Source: Streptomyces genisteinicus (GTDB lineage: Bacteria; Actinomycetota; Actinomycetes; Streptomycetales; Streptomycetaceae). From it: 64,000 bases of DNA. Both the position numbers and the translations under genes were made by a program. Where the stretch lies: the NCBI RefSeq assembly GCF_014489615.1, contig NZ_CP060825.1, forward strand, positions 3,548,501 through 3,612,500, in the 5' to 3' direction. Numbering within the stretch: position 1 is the first letter of the stretch; the number at the start of each line of letters is the position of its first letter. Of this stretch, positions 1 through 8,719 are shown one piece after another. The notes below the pieces were generated by a model that saw only the letters and a list, made by a program, of their open reading frames with translations, searched no databases and was not told the origin of the DNA.

Positions 1-449
1 GAACCGTCGGCCACGCCCCGGCCGCGCCACCACCCGAGCCCCGGCCGCGCCACCGCCGTGTCCACGGCGGCGTGGCCTCCCCGTCCCCACCCGTCGCGCG
101 GGGACCGGCTCCGGGCTCGTGGAGCAGCCGGCGCCCGGCCCCGCCGGTCACGGGAGGCGGCCGTGGAGCCGGCGGATGCGGGCGGCCCGGGAGCGACGGC
201 CGCGGGGCGTGGCCGGGTGTCGCCGGGTGTCGCCGGCCGGATGCGGCGGCTGCCGCACCACGGCCCGCTGCCGGGACGGGGCGCCGGCCGTCGACCCGGG
301 CGACGTGGCAGCGGTGGCCGGATTCGGGCCGCGGGCCGTCCGCGCCCACGCCCCGCCCGCCCCCGCGCCATGCGGCAGTACCCCCGCCCGGCACCCCGGA
401 AGCCCTCCGGCCGACGCCCCGCCCCGCCCCGGGCCGCGGCACCGGCGGT
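1..449. other. gene-free, extremely GC-rich leader stretch
   Basis: No convincing gene is visible. Open frames exist on both strands but their translations are Arg/Pro/Ala-rich low-complexity strings typical of antisense frames in very GC-rich DNA. Two near-identical copies of CCCCGGCCGCGCCACC lie in the first 60 bases, and the 10-mer GTGTCGCCGG is repeated in tandem near 219-238. The stretch lies downstream of the sensor kinase that ends at 450. Confidence 0.5.
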
Positions 450-2213
450 TCACTGCAGGGGCGCCTCCCACCAGACGGTCGTGCCCGCGCCCGACGGGCC
501 GACGCCGGGGCCGGTCCCGCTCGCACCGCCGAGGGACTCGGCCCTGCGGGCCAGGTTGCGCAGGCCGCTGCGCCTGCCGCCCTCCGGGAGGCCGACGCCG
601 TCGTCTCCGACGCTCATGCGGACGCCCGCCGTCCCGTCGGGAAGCTCCACCGTGGCGTCCACGACGACCTCGATGCGCGACGCCTCCGCGTGCCGGAAGG
701 CGTTCGAGAGGGCTTCGCGGAGCGCGGCGATCAGGTTCTTGCCGGTCAGCTCCCCGACCGCCGGCTCGACCGGGCCGACGAACCGGTGGGTGGGCCGGAA
801 GCCGAGCGGCACCGCCGCCATGGTGATCTCGCGCAGGACACGGGAGCAGAGCCCGGACTGCTCCTCCGCCGGCCCCTGCCGGAGCGCGAAGACGGCACTG
901 CGGATCTCCTGGATGGTGACGTCCAGTTCGCCGACGGCCCGGCCGACGCCCTCCCGCACCGCGGACGCCCGGGTGCCGCGCTGCGCGCTCTCCAGCAGCA
1001 TGCCCGCGGTGAACAGCCGCTGGATGACCAGGTCGTGCAGATCGCGGGCGATGCGGTCGCGGTCCTCCAGGACGGCCAGCCGCTCCCGGTCCCGCTGGGT
1101 CTCGGACATCATCAGCGCCAGAGCGGCCTGCGAGGCGAACTGCACGGCGAGCGCGCGCTCCGCGGCCGTGAAGCGGGGTGCACCCACGGCCCTGGGCACG
1201 GCGAGCGCGCCGAGCACCCGGCCGCCGCTGCGCAGCGGCAGCAGCAGGGCCGGTCCGTACGGGGCCCCCAGCCGGGTGACCGCCCTGGGGTCGGTCGCGG
1301 CGTCGGTCATGACCACCGGCTCGCCGGTGAGCAGCGTGGCCACCACTTCACTGCTCGCCGGGACGACCGCGCCCAGGGCGGGTGCCGGGCCGTCCGCGGA
1401 GACCGCCGCGACCTCCAGGCCCCCGTCGTCGGACGGCAGCAGCACCATGCCCGCCGCCGCGTCGGCCAGCCGCCGGGCCTGCTCGGCGACGACGGTCAGC
1501 GCCTCGTCCGCGTCCCCGCCGGAGAGCAGCGCGGTGGTGACGGCCACGGCTCCGTCGATCCAGCGCTCCCGCCGCCGTGCCGCCCGGTAGAGCCGGGCGT
1601 TGCCGATGGCGATGCCCGCCTCGGCGGCGAGGACCTTCACCAGCTGCAGGTCGTCGTCGTCGAACTCCGCCCCACCGGCCTTCTCCGTCAGATACAGGTT
1701 TCCGTAGACCTCGTCCTGCACCGGGACCGGGACGCCGAGGAAGGTCCGCATCGGCGGGTGGCCCTCGGGGAATCCGGCCGCTCGGGGGTCCGTCGTCAGA
1801 TCGGCGAGCCGCAGGGCGGCGGGATCGCGGATCAGGGCGCCGAGGAGTCCGCTCCGGCCGTCCGGCCTGCGGCCGATCGCCTCGCCGACGCCTTCGTCGA
1901 CCCCGTGGGTCACGAAGTCCGCCAGGCCGTCGCCTTCGGCGTTCACGACGCCGAGGGCCGCGTAGCGGGCGCCGGTGAGCTCGGCGGCGGTGCGGCAGAT
2001 GCGGGCGAGCGTGGTGTGGAGTTCCAGGCCGGTGCCGACGCAGCGCATCGCCTCCAGCAGCCGCGGCACCCGGGAGCCCGGTGTGCGGGGTCCGCCCGGC
2101 ACGGCGGTCGGCGGCCCGTCCGCCGCGGGCTCGTCCGTGACGGACGAGCCCGTCACGGACTCGGTGGCCGGGGGCCGGGCACCGGGCGGCTCGTCCGGCG
2201 GAGGCGATGTCAT
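450..2213 (-). CDS. two-GAF sensor histidine kinase (DevS/DosS-like, orphan)
   Basis: A 587-residue cytoplasmic signalling kinase with no membrane segment. GAF1 covers about residues 55-210 and GAF2 about 215-370. A HisKA_3 dimerisation domain follows with phosphoacceptor His393 in RDLHDLVIQ, then a HATPase domain with N-box Asn504 (REALSNAFRHAE) and G-box VGDDGVGLPEGG. GAF1 contains GHPPMRTFLGVP, and its His152 falls where mycobacterial DosS/DevS places its haem-ligating histidine; haem binding is inference from that resemblance. The gene starts 25 bp after cydCD and reads the same way, so it may be co-transcribed with the cytochrome bd genes. No response regulator is next to it. The ATG at 2213 has no clear Shine-Dalgarno, but a TAGGCT -10-like hexamer lies just upstream, so a leaderless transcript is possible. 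Confidence 0.9.
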   Translation of the reverse strand: MTSPPPDEPPGARPPATESVTGSSVTDEPAADGPPTAVPGGPRTPGSRVPRLLEAMRCVGTGLELHTTLARICRTAAELTGARYAALGVVNAEGDGLADFVTHGVDEGVGEAIGRRPDGRSGLLGALIRDPAALRLADLTTDPRAAGFPEGHPPMRTFLGVPVPVQDEVYGNLYLTEKAGGAEFDDDDLQLVKVLAAEAGIAIGNARLYRAARRRERWIDGAVAVTTALLSGGDADEALTVVAEQARRLADAAAGMVLLPSDDGGLEVAAVSADGPAPALGAVVPASSEVVATLLTGEPVVMTDAATDPRAVTRLGAPYGPALLLPLRSGGRVLGALAVPRAVGAPRFTAAERALAVQFASQAALALMMSETQRDRERLAVLEDRDRIARDLHDLVIQRLFTAGMLLESAQRGTRASAVREGVGRAVGELDVTIQEIRSAVFALRQGPAEEQSGLCSRVLREITMAAVPLGFRPTHRFVGPVEPAVGELTGKNLIAALREALSNAFRHAEASRIEVVVDATVELPDGTAGVRMSVGDDGVGLPEGGRRSGLRNLARRAESLGGASGTGPGVGPSGAGTTVWWEAPLQ

Positions 2214-2238
2214 GCCGGGGAGCCTAATAAGGGGCGTT

Positions 2239-5200
2239 TCACACGGAAAGCCCGAAACGCTCCGCCTCGCTCTCCCGCTCGCGCTCCAGCATCCTGCGCA
2301 GCGGACCGTCGACGAGCGCGAGGTCCGCGTACGTTCCGCGCTGGACGACCCGTCCGCCGTCGAGCACGACCACCTCGTCGACGCCGTCGAGGCCCTTGAG
2401 GCGGTGGGTGATCAGCACGGTCGCCCGGCCGGCGCCGGTACGGCTGCGGGTGGCCGCCAGCAGGTCGGCCGTGAGGGCGTCGGCGGTGGCGAGGTCGAGG
2501 TGCTCCGCCGGCTCGTCCAGGACGAGGACCGGGAAGTCGGCGAGCAGGGACCTGGCGAGGGCGAGACGCTGCCGCTGGCCGCCGGACAGCCGGGCGCCCA
2601 GCTCGCCGACGAGCGTGTCGAGGCCGTCGGGGAGCGCGTCGGCCCACTCCAGCAGGCGGGCCCCGGCCAGTGCCTGCCTCAGCTGCTCGTCCGTCGCGTC
2701 CGGCCGGGCGATCCGCAGGTTCTCCCGGACGGAGCTGTCGAAGATGTGCGCGTCCTGGGCGCACAGCCCCACGAACCGCCGTACGGCGTCGCCTTCGAGA
2801 CGCCCGGCGTCGACCCCGCCGAGCGTGTACGTGCCCCGGTCCGCGTCCAGGAACCGCAGCAGCACCTGTGCCAGCGTGGTCTTCCCGGATCCGGAGACGC
2901 CGACGACGGCGATCCTGCTGCCCGGCTCGAGCGTGAGGTCGACGCCGTTCAGCGCCGCGTGCCCCCGGCCCTCGTACGCGGCCCCCACACCGCTCAGGAC
3001 CACGGGGAAGGCGGTCGCGGGCGGCTCGGCCGGGGTGCGGGGCTCGTGCACCGGTTCGGCGGCGTCGAGCACCTCGTGGACCCGCTCGGCGCTGCGTTCC
3101 ACCCGCTTGCGGTACTGCACGGCGAGGGGCAGTCCGGCCACCGTCTCGAACGCGGCGAGCGGGGTCAGCACGAGCACCGCGAGCGTGACCCCGCCGAGCC
3201 GTCCGTCGTGCACGGCCTGGACGCCGACGGCGGCGGTCGCGGCGACGGTGAGCCCGCAGACCAGCGCGGACAGCCCGCCGCCGAGCGCGGTCACCGCCGC
3301 GCCGCGCGCGCCGATCCGGGTCAGCCGGGCGTCCGCCTCGCGGGCCTCGGCCAGCCGGGTCCGCAGCGCGCCCGCGACGGTCAGCTCCGCGACGCCCCGC
3401 AGCAGGTCGGCGACGACCGTGGACAGGACACCCCGGGCGGGGGCGAGCCGGCGTTCGGTCCGGCGGGCGATCCGTCCGCCGAGCAGCGGCACGCCGACGC
3501 CCGCGACCAGCAGTCCGGCCGCGAGCACGGCCCCCGCCTCCGGCAGCAGCACGGCGGTGAAGGTCACCGCGCCCGCGCCGACCACGGCGGCCGCGCCGGC
3601 CGGCAGCAGCCACCGCAGCCAGTAGTCCTGGAGCGCGTCCACGTCGGCGACGAGCCGGGACAGCAGGTCGCCCCGGCGCCGGGGGGCGAGCCCCGCGGGC
3701 GAGATCCGCTCCAGCCGCCGGAAGACGGCGACGCGCATCTCGGCGAGCATGCGCAGCACCGCGTCGTGCGAGACCAGGCGCTCGGCGTAGCGGAAGACGG
3801 ACCGGCCGATGCCGAAGGCCCGGGTCGCCGTCACCGCGACCATCAGGTACATCACGGGCGGCTGTTCGGAAGCGCGCGAGATGAGCCATCCCGACACGGC
3901 CATCAGTCCGACGGCCGATCCGAGCGCGAGAGCGCCGAGCAGCAGCGCGAGGGACAGTCGGCCGCGCAGCCCGTCCGCAGCGTCCCGCACCCGCGCGAGG
4001 GGCGACCGCGGGGCGCGCCGGCCGGTCTCCGCAGGGGTGCCGGGGAGCTCGCCGGCCCCGGCCGTCCCCGCCCGTGCGGCGCCGGCCCCGCGGTCCGGCA
4101 GCCCGGCCGGTGCCGGTGCGGTGTCCTCCGCCGCCGGACCCGCCGGCGCCCACTGCCCGCTCCGGCCGGGGTGCTCGCCCTGCACGCCCTGGTCGCCCTG
4201 GTCTTGGCCGCCCCGGTCGGACTCCTCGGGCCGCACGCCCTGCCCGGGCACCAGGGTCACGATCCGGTCCGCGAGGGAGAGCAGCGCGGGCCGGTGCACG
4301 ACGAGCAGGACCGTGCGGCCCCGCGCCAGGCGGCCGACCGCCTCGACGATCCCCGCCTCCGTCTCCCCGTCGAGCGCGGCGGTCGGCTCGTCGAGCAGCA
4401 GCACCGGCCGGTCGGCGAGGAACGCCCTCGCCAGGGCGATGCGCTGCCGCTGGCCGGCCGAGAGACCGGCTCCGTCCTCGCCGAGCAGCGTTCCGGCGCC
4501 CTGGGGGAGCGCCGCCACGACGCTGTCGGCGCCGGCCCGGCGCAGGGCGTCGAGCACCTCGGCGTCGTCCGCGCCGGGACGGGCGAGGCGTACGTTGTCG
4601 GCGACCGTACCGGCGAACAGGACGGGTCGCTGCGGGACCCAGGCGATCTGCTGCCGCCAGAGCTCGGGATCGATGTCGGCGAGATCCTGCCCCCCGATCC
4701 GCACCCGTCCTCCGGTGGGCTCGACGAATCCGAGCAGAACCTCCAGCAGGGTCGACTTGCCGGTCCCGCTCTCGCCGGTCAGCGCCACCGTCTCGCCGGG
4801 CTCCACCACGAGCGACGCCCGGTGGGGCGTCGCCTCGGCCCGGCCCGGGTGCCGCACACTCACGCCGTCGAACTCCACCCGGAGACCGGCCGGCACGGCG
4901 GCCGTTCCGGCGGGGCGCGGTGCGGTGCCCAGCACCTCGAAGATCTCCTCGGCCGCCGACAGACCCTCGGCCGCCGCGTGGTACTGAGCGCCCACCTGAC
5001 GCAGGGGCAGATACGCCTCGGGGGCGAGGATCAGGACCACCAGGCCGGTATAGAGGTCGAGTTCGCCGTGCACCAGCCGCATGCCGATGGTCACGGCCAC
5101 CAGCGCCACCGACAGCGTCGACAGCAGCTCCAGTGCGAAGGAGGACAGGAAGGCGATGCGCAGGGTGCGCATGGTGGCCTGCCGGTACTGGGCGGTGATG

Positions 5201-5874
5201 GTGCGGATGGAGTCCGCCTGCGCCCTGGCGCGTCCGAAGACCTTGAGGGTGGGCAGCCCGGCCACCACGTCGAGGAAGTGTCCGGAGAGCCGGGAGAGCA
5301 ACCGCCACTGCCGGTCCATCCGGTTCTGGGTCGCCCAGCCGATGAGCACCATGAAGAGCGGGATCAGCGGCAGGGTCCCGACGATGATCGCGGCGGAGAC
5401 CCAGTCGTCGGTGACGATCCGCGCGAGGACCGCCAGCGGGACGACGACGGCGAGGCCCAGTTGGGGCAGGTAGCGCGCGAAGTAGTCGTCGAGCGCGTCG
5501 ATGCCCCGGGTCGCCAGCGCCACCAGCGATCCGGTGCGCCGGCCGCTGAGCCAGCCGGGCCCCAGCTCGGCCGCCCGCTCCAGCAGCCGGCCGCGCAGCT
5601 CGGACTTGACCGCGGCGCCCGCCCGGTGCGCCGCCAGCTCGGTGAGCCAGGAGACCAGGGCGCGGCCCACGGCCACCACGGCCAGCAGGACCAGCGGGGT
5701 GGTCAGCCCCGACGCGGACAGGCCCTGCTGGAACCCGCCGACGACCACCTCGGCGATGAGCATCGCCTGGGCCACGACGAGCGCCGCGCCGAACAGGCCC
5801 AGCACCACCAGGGACACCAGGAAGAAGCGGGTGGCCCTGGCGTACCGCAGCAGCCGCGGGTCGATCGGTTTCAC
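2239..5874 (-). CDS. cydD: CydDC fusion ABC transporter for cytochrome bd assembly
   Basis: One polypeptide of about 1211 residues carries both halves of the CydDC exporter, which moves thiol compounds and/or haem needed for cytochrome bd assembly across the membrane. Half one is a six-helix membrane domain, then Walker A GESGTGKST near residue 370, signature LSAGQRQRIALARA and Walker B VLLLDEP. A proline/glycine-rich linker follows, then a second membrane domain and ATPase (Walker A GVSGSGKTT near 1000, signature LSGGQRQRLALARS). Such cydDC fusions are common in actinobacteria. An in-frame ATG at 5883 would give an N-terminus beginning MFHVK, but its GAGGGG ribosome site touches that ATG; the GTG at 5874 sits 9 nt from it and is preferred. 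The start region is built from a parS site. The gene lies 20-30 bp after cydB in the cydAB-cydCD operon. Confidence 0.93.
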   Translation of the reverse strand: MKPIDPRLLRYARATRFFLVSLVVLGLFGAALVVAQAMLIAEVVVGGFQQGLSASGLTTPLVLLAVVAVGRALVSWLTELAAHRAGAAVKSELRGRLLERAAELGPGWLSGRRTGSLVALATRGIDALDDYFARYLPQLGLAVVVPLAVLARIVTDDWVSAAIIVGTLPLIPLFMVLIGWATQNRMDRQWRLLSRLSGHFLDVVAGLPTLKVFGRARAQADSIRTITAQYRQATMRTLRIAFLSSFALELLSTLSVALVAVTIGMRLVHGELDLYTGLVVLILAPEAYLPLRQVGAQYHAAAEGLSAAEEIFEVLGTAPRPAGTAAVPAGLRVEFDGVSVRHPGRAEATPHRASLVVEPGETVALTGESGTGKSTLLEVLLGFVEPTGGRVRIGGQDLADIDPELWRQQIAWVPQRPVLFAGTVADNVRLARPGADDAEVLDALRRAGADSVVAALPQGAGTLLGEDGAGLSAGQRQRIALARAFLADRPVLLLDEPTAALDGETEAGIVEAVGRLARGRTVLLVVHRPALLSLADRIVTLVPGQGVRPEESDRGGQDQGDQGVQGEHPGRSGQWAPAGPAAEDTAPAPAGLPDRGAGAARAGTAGAGELPGTPAETGRRAPRSPLARVRDAADGLRGRLSLALLLGALALGSAVGLMAVSGWLISRASEQPPVMYLMVAVTATRAFGIGRSVFRYAERLVSHDAVLRMLAEMRVAVFRRLERISPAGLAPRRRGDLLSRLVADVDALQDYWLRWLLPAGAAAVVGAGAVTFTAVLLPEAGAVLAAGLLVAGVGVPLLGGRIARRTERRLAPARGVLSTVVADLLRGVAELTVAGALRTRLAEAREADARLTRIGARGAAVTALGGGLSALVCGLTVAATAAVGVQAVHDGRLGGVTLAVLVLTPLAAFETVAGLPLAVQYRKRVERSAERVHEVLDAAEPVHEPRTPAEPPATAFPVVLSGVGAAYEGRGHAALNGVDLTLEPGSRIAVVGVSGSGKTTLAQVLLRFLDADRGTYTLGGVDAGRLEGDAVRRFVGLCAQDAHIFDSSVRENLRIARPDATDEQLRQALAGARLLEWADALPDGLDTLVGELGARLSGGQRQRLALARSLLADFPVLVLDEPAEHLDLATADALTADLLAATRSRTGAGRATVLITHRLKGLDGVDEVVVLDGGRVVQRGTYADLALVDGPLRRMLERERESEAERFGLSV

Positions 5875-5881
5875 GTGAAAC
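5868..5881. other. parS centromere site (cydCD start)
   Basis: Exact GTTTCACGTGAAAC, the palindrome bound by ParB. It straddles the cydCD start: on the minus strand it is read TTT CAC GTG AAA, and its central GTG is the likely initiation codon. Confidence 0.93.
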
Positions 5882-5902
5882 ATCCCCTCGCTGAGACGCG
5901 CG

Positions 5903-6904
5903 CTAGTGGGAGTCGGCCAGGTGCTGGGTGCCGATCCGCTTGCGGAACACCCAGTAGGTCCAGCCCTGGTAGAGGAGCACCAGCGGGGTCGCGATGACCG
6001 CGAGCCAGGTCATGATCTTCAGCGTGTAGGGGCTCGACGAGGCGTTGGTGACCGTCAGGCTCCACTCCTCGTTCAGGGTGGACGGCATGACGTCGGGGAA
6101 GAGCGCGAGGAAGAGCATCGCGACCGCGGCCGCGATCGTGACCCCGGACAGGGCGAACGACCAGCCCTCCCGGCCCGCCCTGATCGCCCCGATCGCGCCG
6201 AGCAGCGCCGCCACCGTGACCGCCAGTGCCACCAGGCTCGGGCCGTCTCCCCGCAGCACCTGGGTCCAGAGCAGGAAGCACGCCGCCGGTACCGCGGTCG
6301 CGAGCCCGAGCCGGAACGCGAGCCGGCGGGCCCGCACCCGTATGTCCCCGACCGTCTTCAGCGCGGCGAACACGGCGCCGTGGAAGGTGAAGAGCGCGAG
6401 CGTCACCACTCCGCCGAGGAGCGCGTAGGGGTTGAGCAGGTCGGACAGTCCGCCGACGAACTCCTTGTCGCCGTCGATCGCCACACCCCGCACGATGTTG
6501 CCGAAGGCGACACCCCAGAGCACGGCCGGCAGCAGCGAGGTCCAGAAGATCGCGTGCTCCCAGTTGGTCTGCCACCGCTCCTCGTCCCGCTTGTGCCGGT
6601 ACTCGAAGGCGACCCCGCGCACGATGAGGCAGATCAGGATCAGCAGCAGCGGCAGATAGAAGCCGGAGAAGAGCGTGGCGTACCAGTCGGGGAAGGCGGC
6701 GAACGTGGCGCCGCCCGCGGTCAGCAGCCACACCTCGTTGCCGTCCCAGACCGGGCCGATCGTGTTGATCAGCACCCGGCGCTCGGCACGGTCGCGCGCG
6801 AGCAGCTTCGTCAGGACCCCGATGCCGAAGTCGAAGCCCTCCAGGAAGAAGTAGCCGGTCCACAGGACGGCGATGAGTACGAACCAGACGTTGTGGAGTT
6901 CCAT
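5903..6904 (-). CDS. cydB: cytochrome bd quinol oxidase subunit II
   Basis: This 333-residue integral membrane protein is the second subunit of cytochrome bd oxidase, which oxidises menaquinol and reduces oxygen at low oxygen tension. The N-terminus has the conserved CydB motif FFLEGFDFGIGVL in the first helix, followed by GPVWDGNEVWLLTAGG, then further hydrophobic helices up to the end, about eight in all. It starts with ATG at 6904 behind a GAGGAG ribosome site, 42 bp after cydA, and precedes the cydCD exporter. Length and motif order fit the family, and nothing appears missing. Confidence 0.96.
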   Translation of the reverse strand: MELHNVWFVLIAVLWTGYFFLEGFDFGIGVLTKLLARDRAERRVLINTIGPVWDGNEVWLLTAGGATFAAFPDWYATLFSGFYLPLLLILICLIVRGVAFEYRHKRDEERWQTNWEHAIFWTSLLPAVLWGVAFGNIVRGVAIDGDKEFVGGLSDLLNPYALLGGVVTLALFTFHGAVFAALKTVGDIRVRARRLAFRLGLATAVPAACFLLWTQVLRGDGPSLVALAVTVAALLGAIGAIRAGREGWSFALSGVTIAAAVAMLFLALFPDVMPSTLNEEWSLTVTNASSSPYTLKIMTWLAVIATPLVLLYQGWTYWVFRKRIGTQHLADSH

Positions 6905-6946
6905 TGCCCCATCAGCTCCTCAGCGCTCTCAGTGCTCTCGGCGGGC

Positions 6947-8461
6947 TCAGTACGAGAAGGCCATCGGCCGGTCGGGGTCGCGGTCGTCGCCACCGATCCG
7001 GGTGGGCGGGTTGAGGTCGGCCTCGGTGAGTTCGGGCGGGCCGGCCTTCACGTACTTCACCAGCAGCTTGACCTCGATCACCGCGAGCACGGCGTAGAGC
7101 AGGGTGAAGGCGATCATCGAGGTGAGCACCTCGCCCTGCGAGACACCGGGGGAGACCGCGTCGCTGGTGCGCAGCACTCCGTAGACGACCCAGGGCTGAC
7201 GGCCCATCTCGGTGAAGATCCAGCCCCAGGAGCTGGCGATCAGCGGGAAGGTCATGGTCCACAGGGCGATCAGCCAGTACCAGCGGGCCAGGCGCGGAGC
7301 GAGGGCCTTCTTCCGGAAGAGGACCAGATGCGGCACCTCGTCCTCGCCGGTCCGCAGCGCGGGCGGCAGCAGGAACCTCTTGCGGGTCAGCCAGAGGCCG
7401 AGCATCCCGATGCTGAGGGAGGCCATGCCGAAGCCGATCATCCACCGGAAGCCCCAGTAGGCGACCGGGATGTTGGGCCGGTAGTCCCCCGGGCCGAACT
7501 TCTCCTGCTCGGCCTTGTTGATGTCGTTGATCCCGGGGACGTACGAGCTGAAGTCGTCGTTGGCCAGGAAGGACAGCAGTCCGGGGATCTCGATGGCCAC
7601 CTTGTTGTGGCCGGCGTCGACATCCCCGTAGGCGAAGATCGAGAACGGCGCGGGGGCCTCGCCCTCCCAGAGGGCCTCGGCCGCGGCCATCTTCATGGGC
7701 TGCTGCTTGAACATCACCTTGCCGAGCAGGTCGCCGCTGACAGCGGTCAGCAGTCCGGCGACGGTGACGGTCACCAGTCCCAGCCGGAGCGAGGTGCGCA
7801 TCACCGGGATGTGCTTCTTCCGGGCGAGGTGGTACGCGGCGATGCCGACCATGAACGCGCCGCCGACCAGGAAGGCCGCGGTGATGGTGTGGAAGAACTG
7901 GGTGAGCGCGGTGTTCTGGGTGAGGACCAGCCAGAAGTCCGTCAGCTCGGCGCGGCCGCGCTCCTCGTCGATCCGGTAGCCGACGGGGTGCTGCATCCAG
8001 GAGTTGGCCGCGAGGATGAAGTAGGCCGACAGGATCGTGCCGATCGAGACCATCCATATGCAGGCGAGGTGGATCTTCTTCGGCAGCTTGTCCCAGCCGA
8101 AGATCCACAGGCCGATGAAGGTGGACTCGAAGAAGAACGCGATGAGCGCCTCGAAGGCGAGCGGGGCGCCGAAGACGTCGCCGACGAAGCGTGAGTAGTC
8201 CGACCAGTTCATGCCGAACTGGAACTCCTGCACGATGCCCGTCACCACGCCCATGGCGATGTTGATCAGGAACAGCTTCCCCCAGAACTTGGTCGCCCGG
8301 AGGTACTTCTCCTTGCCGGTCCGTACCCAGGCCGTCTGCAGGCCGGCGGTGAGCGCGGCGAGCGAGATCGTGAGCGGCACGAAGAGGAAGTGGTAGACGG
8401 TGGTGATGCCGAACTGCCATCGCGCCAGGGTCTCCGGCGCCAGTGCGAGGCTCGAATCCAC
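6947..8461 (-). CDS. cydA: cytochrome bd quinol oxidase subunit I
   Basis: The 504-residue haem-bearing subunit of cytochrome bd oxidase. Visible hallmarks are RWQFGITTVYHFLFVP, where His24 matches the family's N-terminal haem ligand, the KQQPMKMAAAEALWEGE stretch, and the near-invariant GWIFTEMGRQPW. The quinol loop looks short. The chosen start is GTG at 8461, followed by the typical N-terminus DSSLALAPETLARWQ, with AAGGAGAG six bases upstream. An in-frame ATG 198 bases further up would add an atypical tail and place the Rex operator inside the coding region, so it is rejected. First gene of cydA-cydB-cydCD. The Rex site 87 bp upstream predicts derepression when NADH/NAD+ rises. Confidence 0.97.
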   Translation of the reverse strand: MDSSLALAPETLARWQFGITTVYHFLFVPLTISLAALTAGLQTAWVRTGKEKYLRATKFWGKLFLINIAMGVVTGIVQEFQFGMNWSDYSRFVGDVFGAPLAFEALIAFFFESTFIGLWIFGWDKLPKKIHLACIWMVSIGTILSAYFILAANSWMQHPVGYRIDEERGRAELTDFWLVLTQNTALTQFFHTITAAFLVGGAFMVGIAAYHLARKKHIPVMRTSLRLGLVTVTVAGLLTAVSGDLLGKVMFKQQPMKMAAAEALWEGEAPAPFSIFAYGDVDAGHNKVAIEIPGLLSFLANDDFSSYVPGINDINKAEQEKFGPGDYRPNIPVAYWGFRWMIGFGMASLSIGMLGLWLTRKRFLLPPALRTGEDEVPHLVLFRKKALAPRLARWYWLIALWTMTFPLIASSWGWIFTEMGRQPWVVYGVLRTSDAVSPGVSQGEVLTSMIAFTLLYAVLAVIEVKLLVKYVKAGPPELTEADLNPPTRIGGDDRDPDRPMAFSY

Positions 8462-8547
8462 GTCGTCTCTCCTTACGTACGTCGGCGTGGTGACCGAGGT
8501 CCGCGCGCCCCGCATATCCCCGCAGTACGGGAGAAGCCAGGCGAGCT

Positions 8548-8563
8548 TGTGAACGCGTTCACA
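8548..8563. promoter_or_regulatory. Rex operator (ROP) upstream of cydA
   Basis: TGTGAACGCGTTCACA is a perfect 16-bp palindrome identical to the Rex operator consensus described in Streptomyces coelicolor. Rex is an NADH-sensing repressor that controls cydABCD. The site lies 87 bp before the cydA start. Confidence 0.93.
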
Positions 8564-8634
8564 TTCACAAGCATTATGGCGCACAGATATTCGGCTCGAT
8601 TCGCCGGGGGGTCGTTTCGGCCACCGGACATGGC

Positions 8635-8667
8635 GGACCCCCGTGAACAGGGCGTTCACGGGGGTCC
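8635..8667. terminator. hairpin downstream of the hisC-type gene
   Basis: A perfect 14-bp stem, GGACCCCCGTGAAC against GTTCACGGGGGTCC, with loop AGGGC. It lies just past the stop of the minus-strand aminotransferase and has no long T-run, as is usual in Streptomyces. Its stem contains Rex-like half-sites. Confidence 0.75.
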
Positions 8668-8719
8668 GGTGATCCTGGCCGGCCGCCGGGACCCGGGCGG
8701 GCCCGGACCGGCGCCGGCG

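Noticed and set aside
2236..2249. parS-like GTTTCACACGGAAA at the end of cydCD
   Set aside because: Only 10 of 14 positions fit parS and the palindrome is lost.
1975..5997. Very long plus-strand open frame opposite cydCD and the kinase
   Set aside because: Its translation is charged, Gln/Asp/Gly/Arg-rich low-complexity sequence with no domain, and the minus strand has clear genes. Such antisense frames are typical of GC-rich DNA.
8462..8659. N-terminal extension of cydA to an upstream ATG
   Set aside because: It would put the Rex operator inside the gene, and the GTG at 8461 has a strong ribosome site and family-like start.
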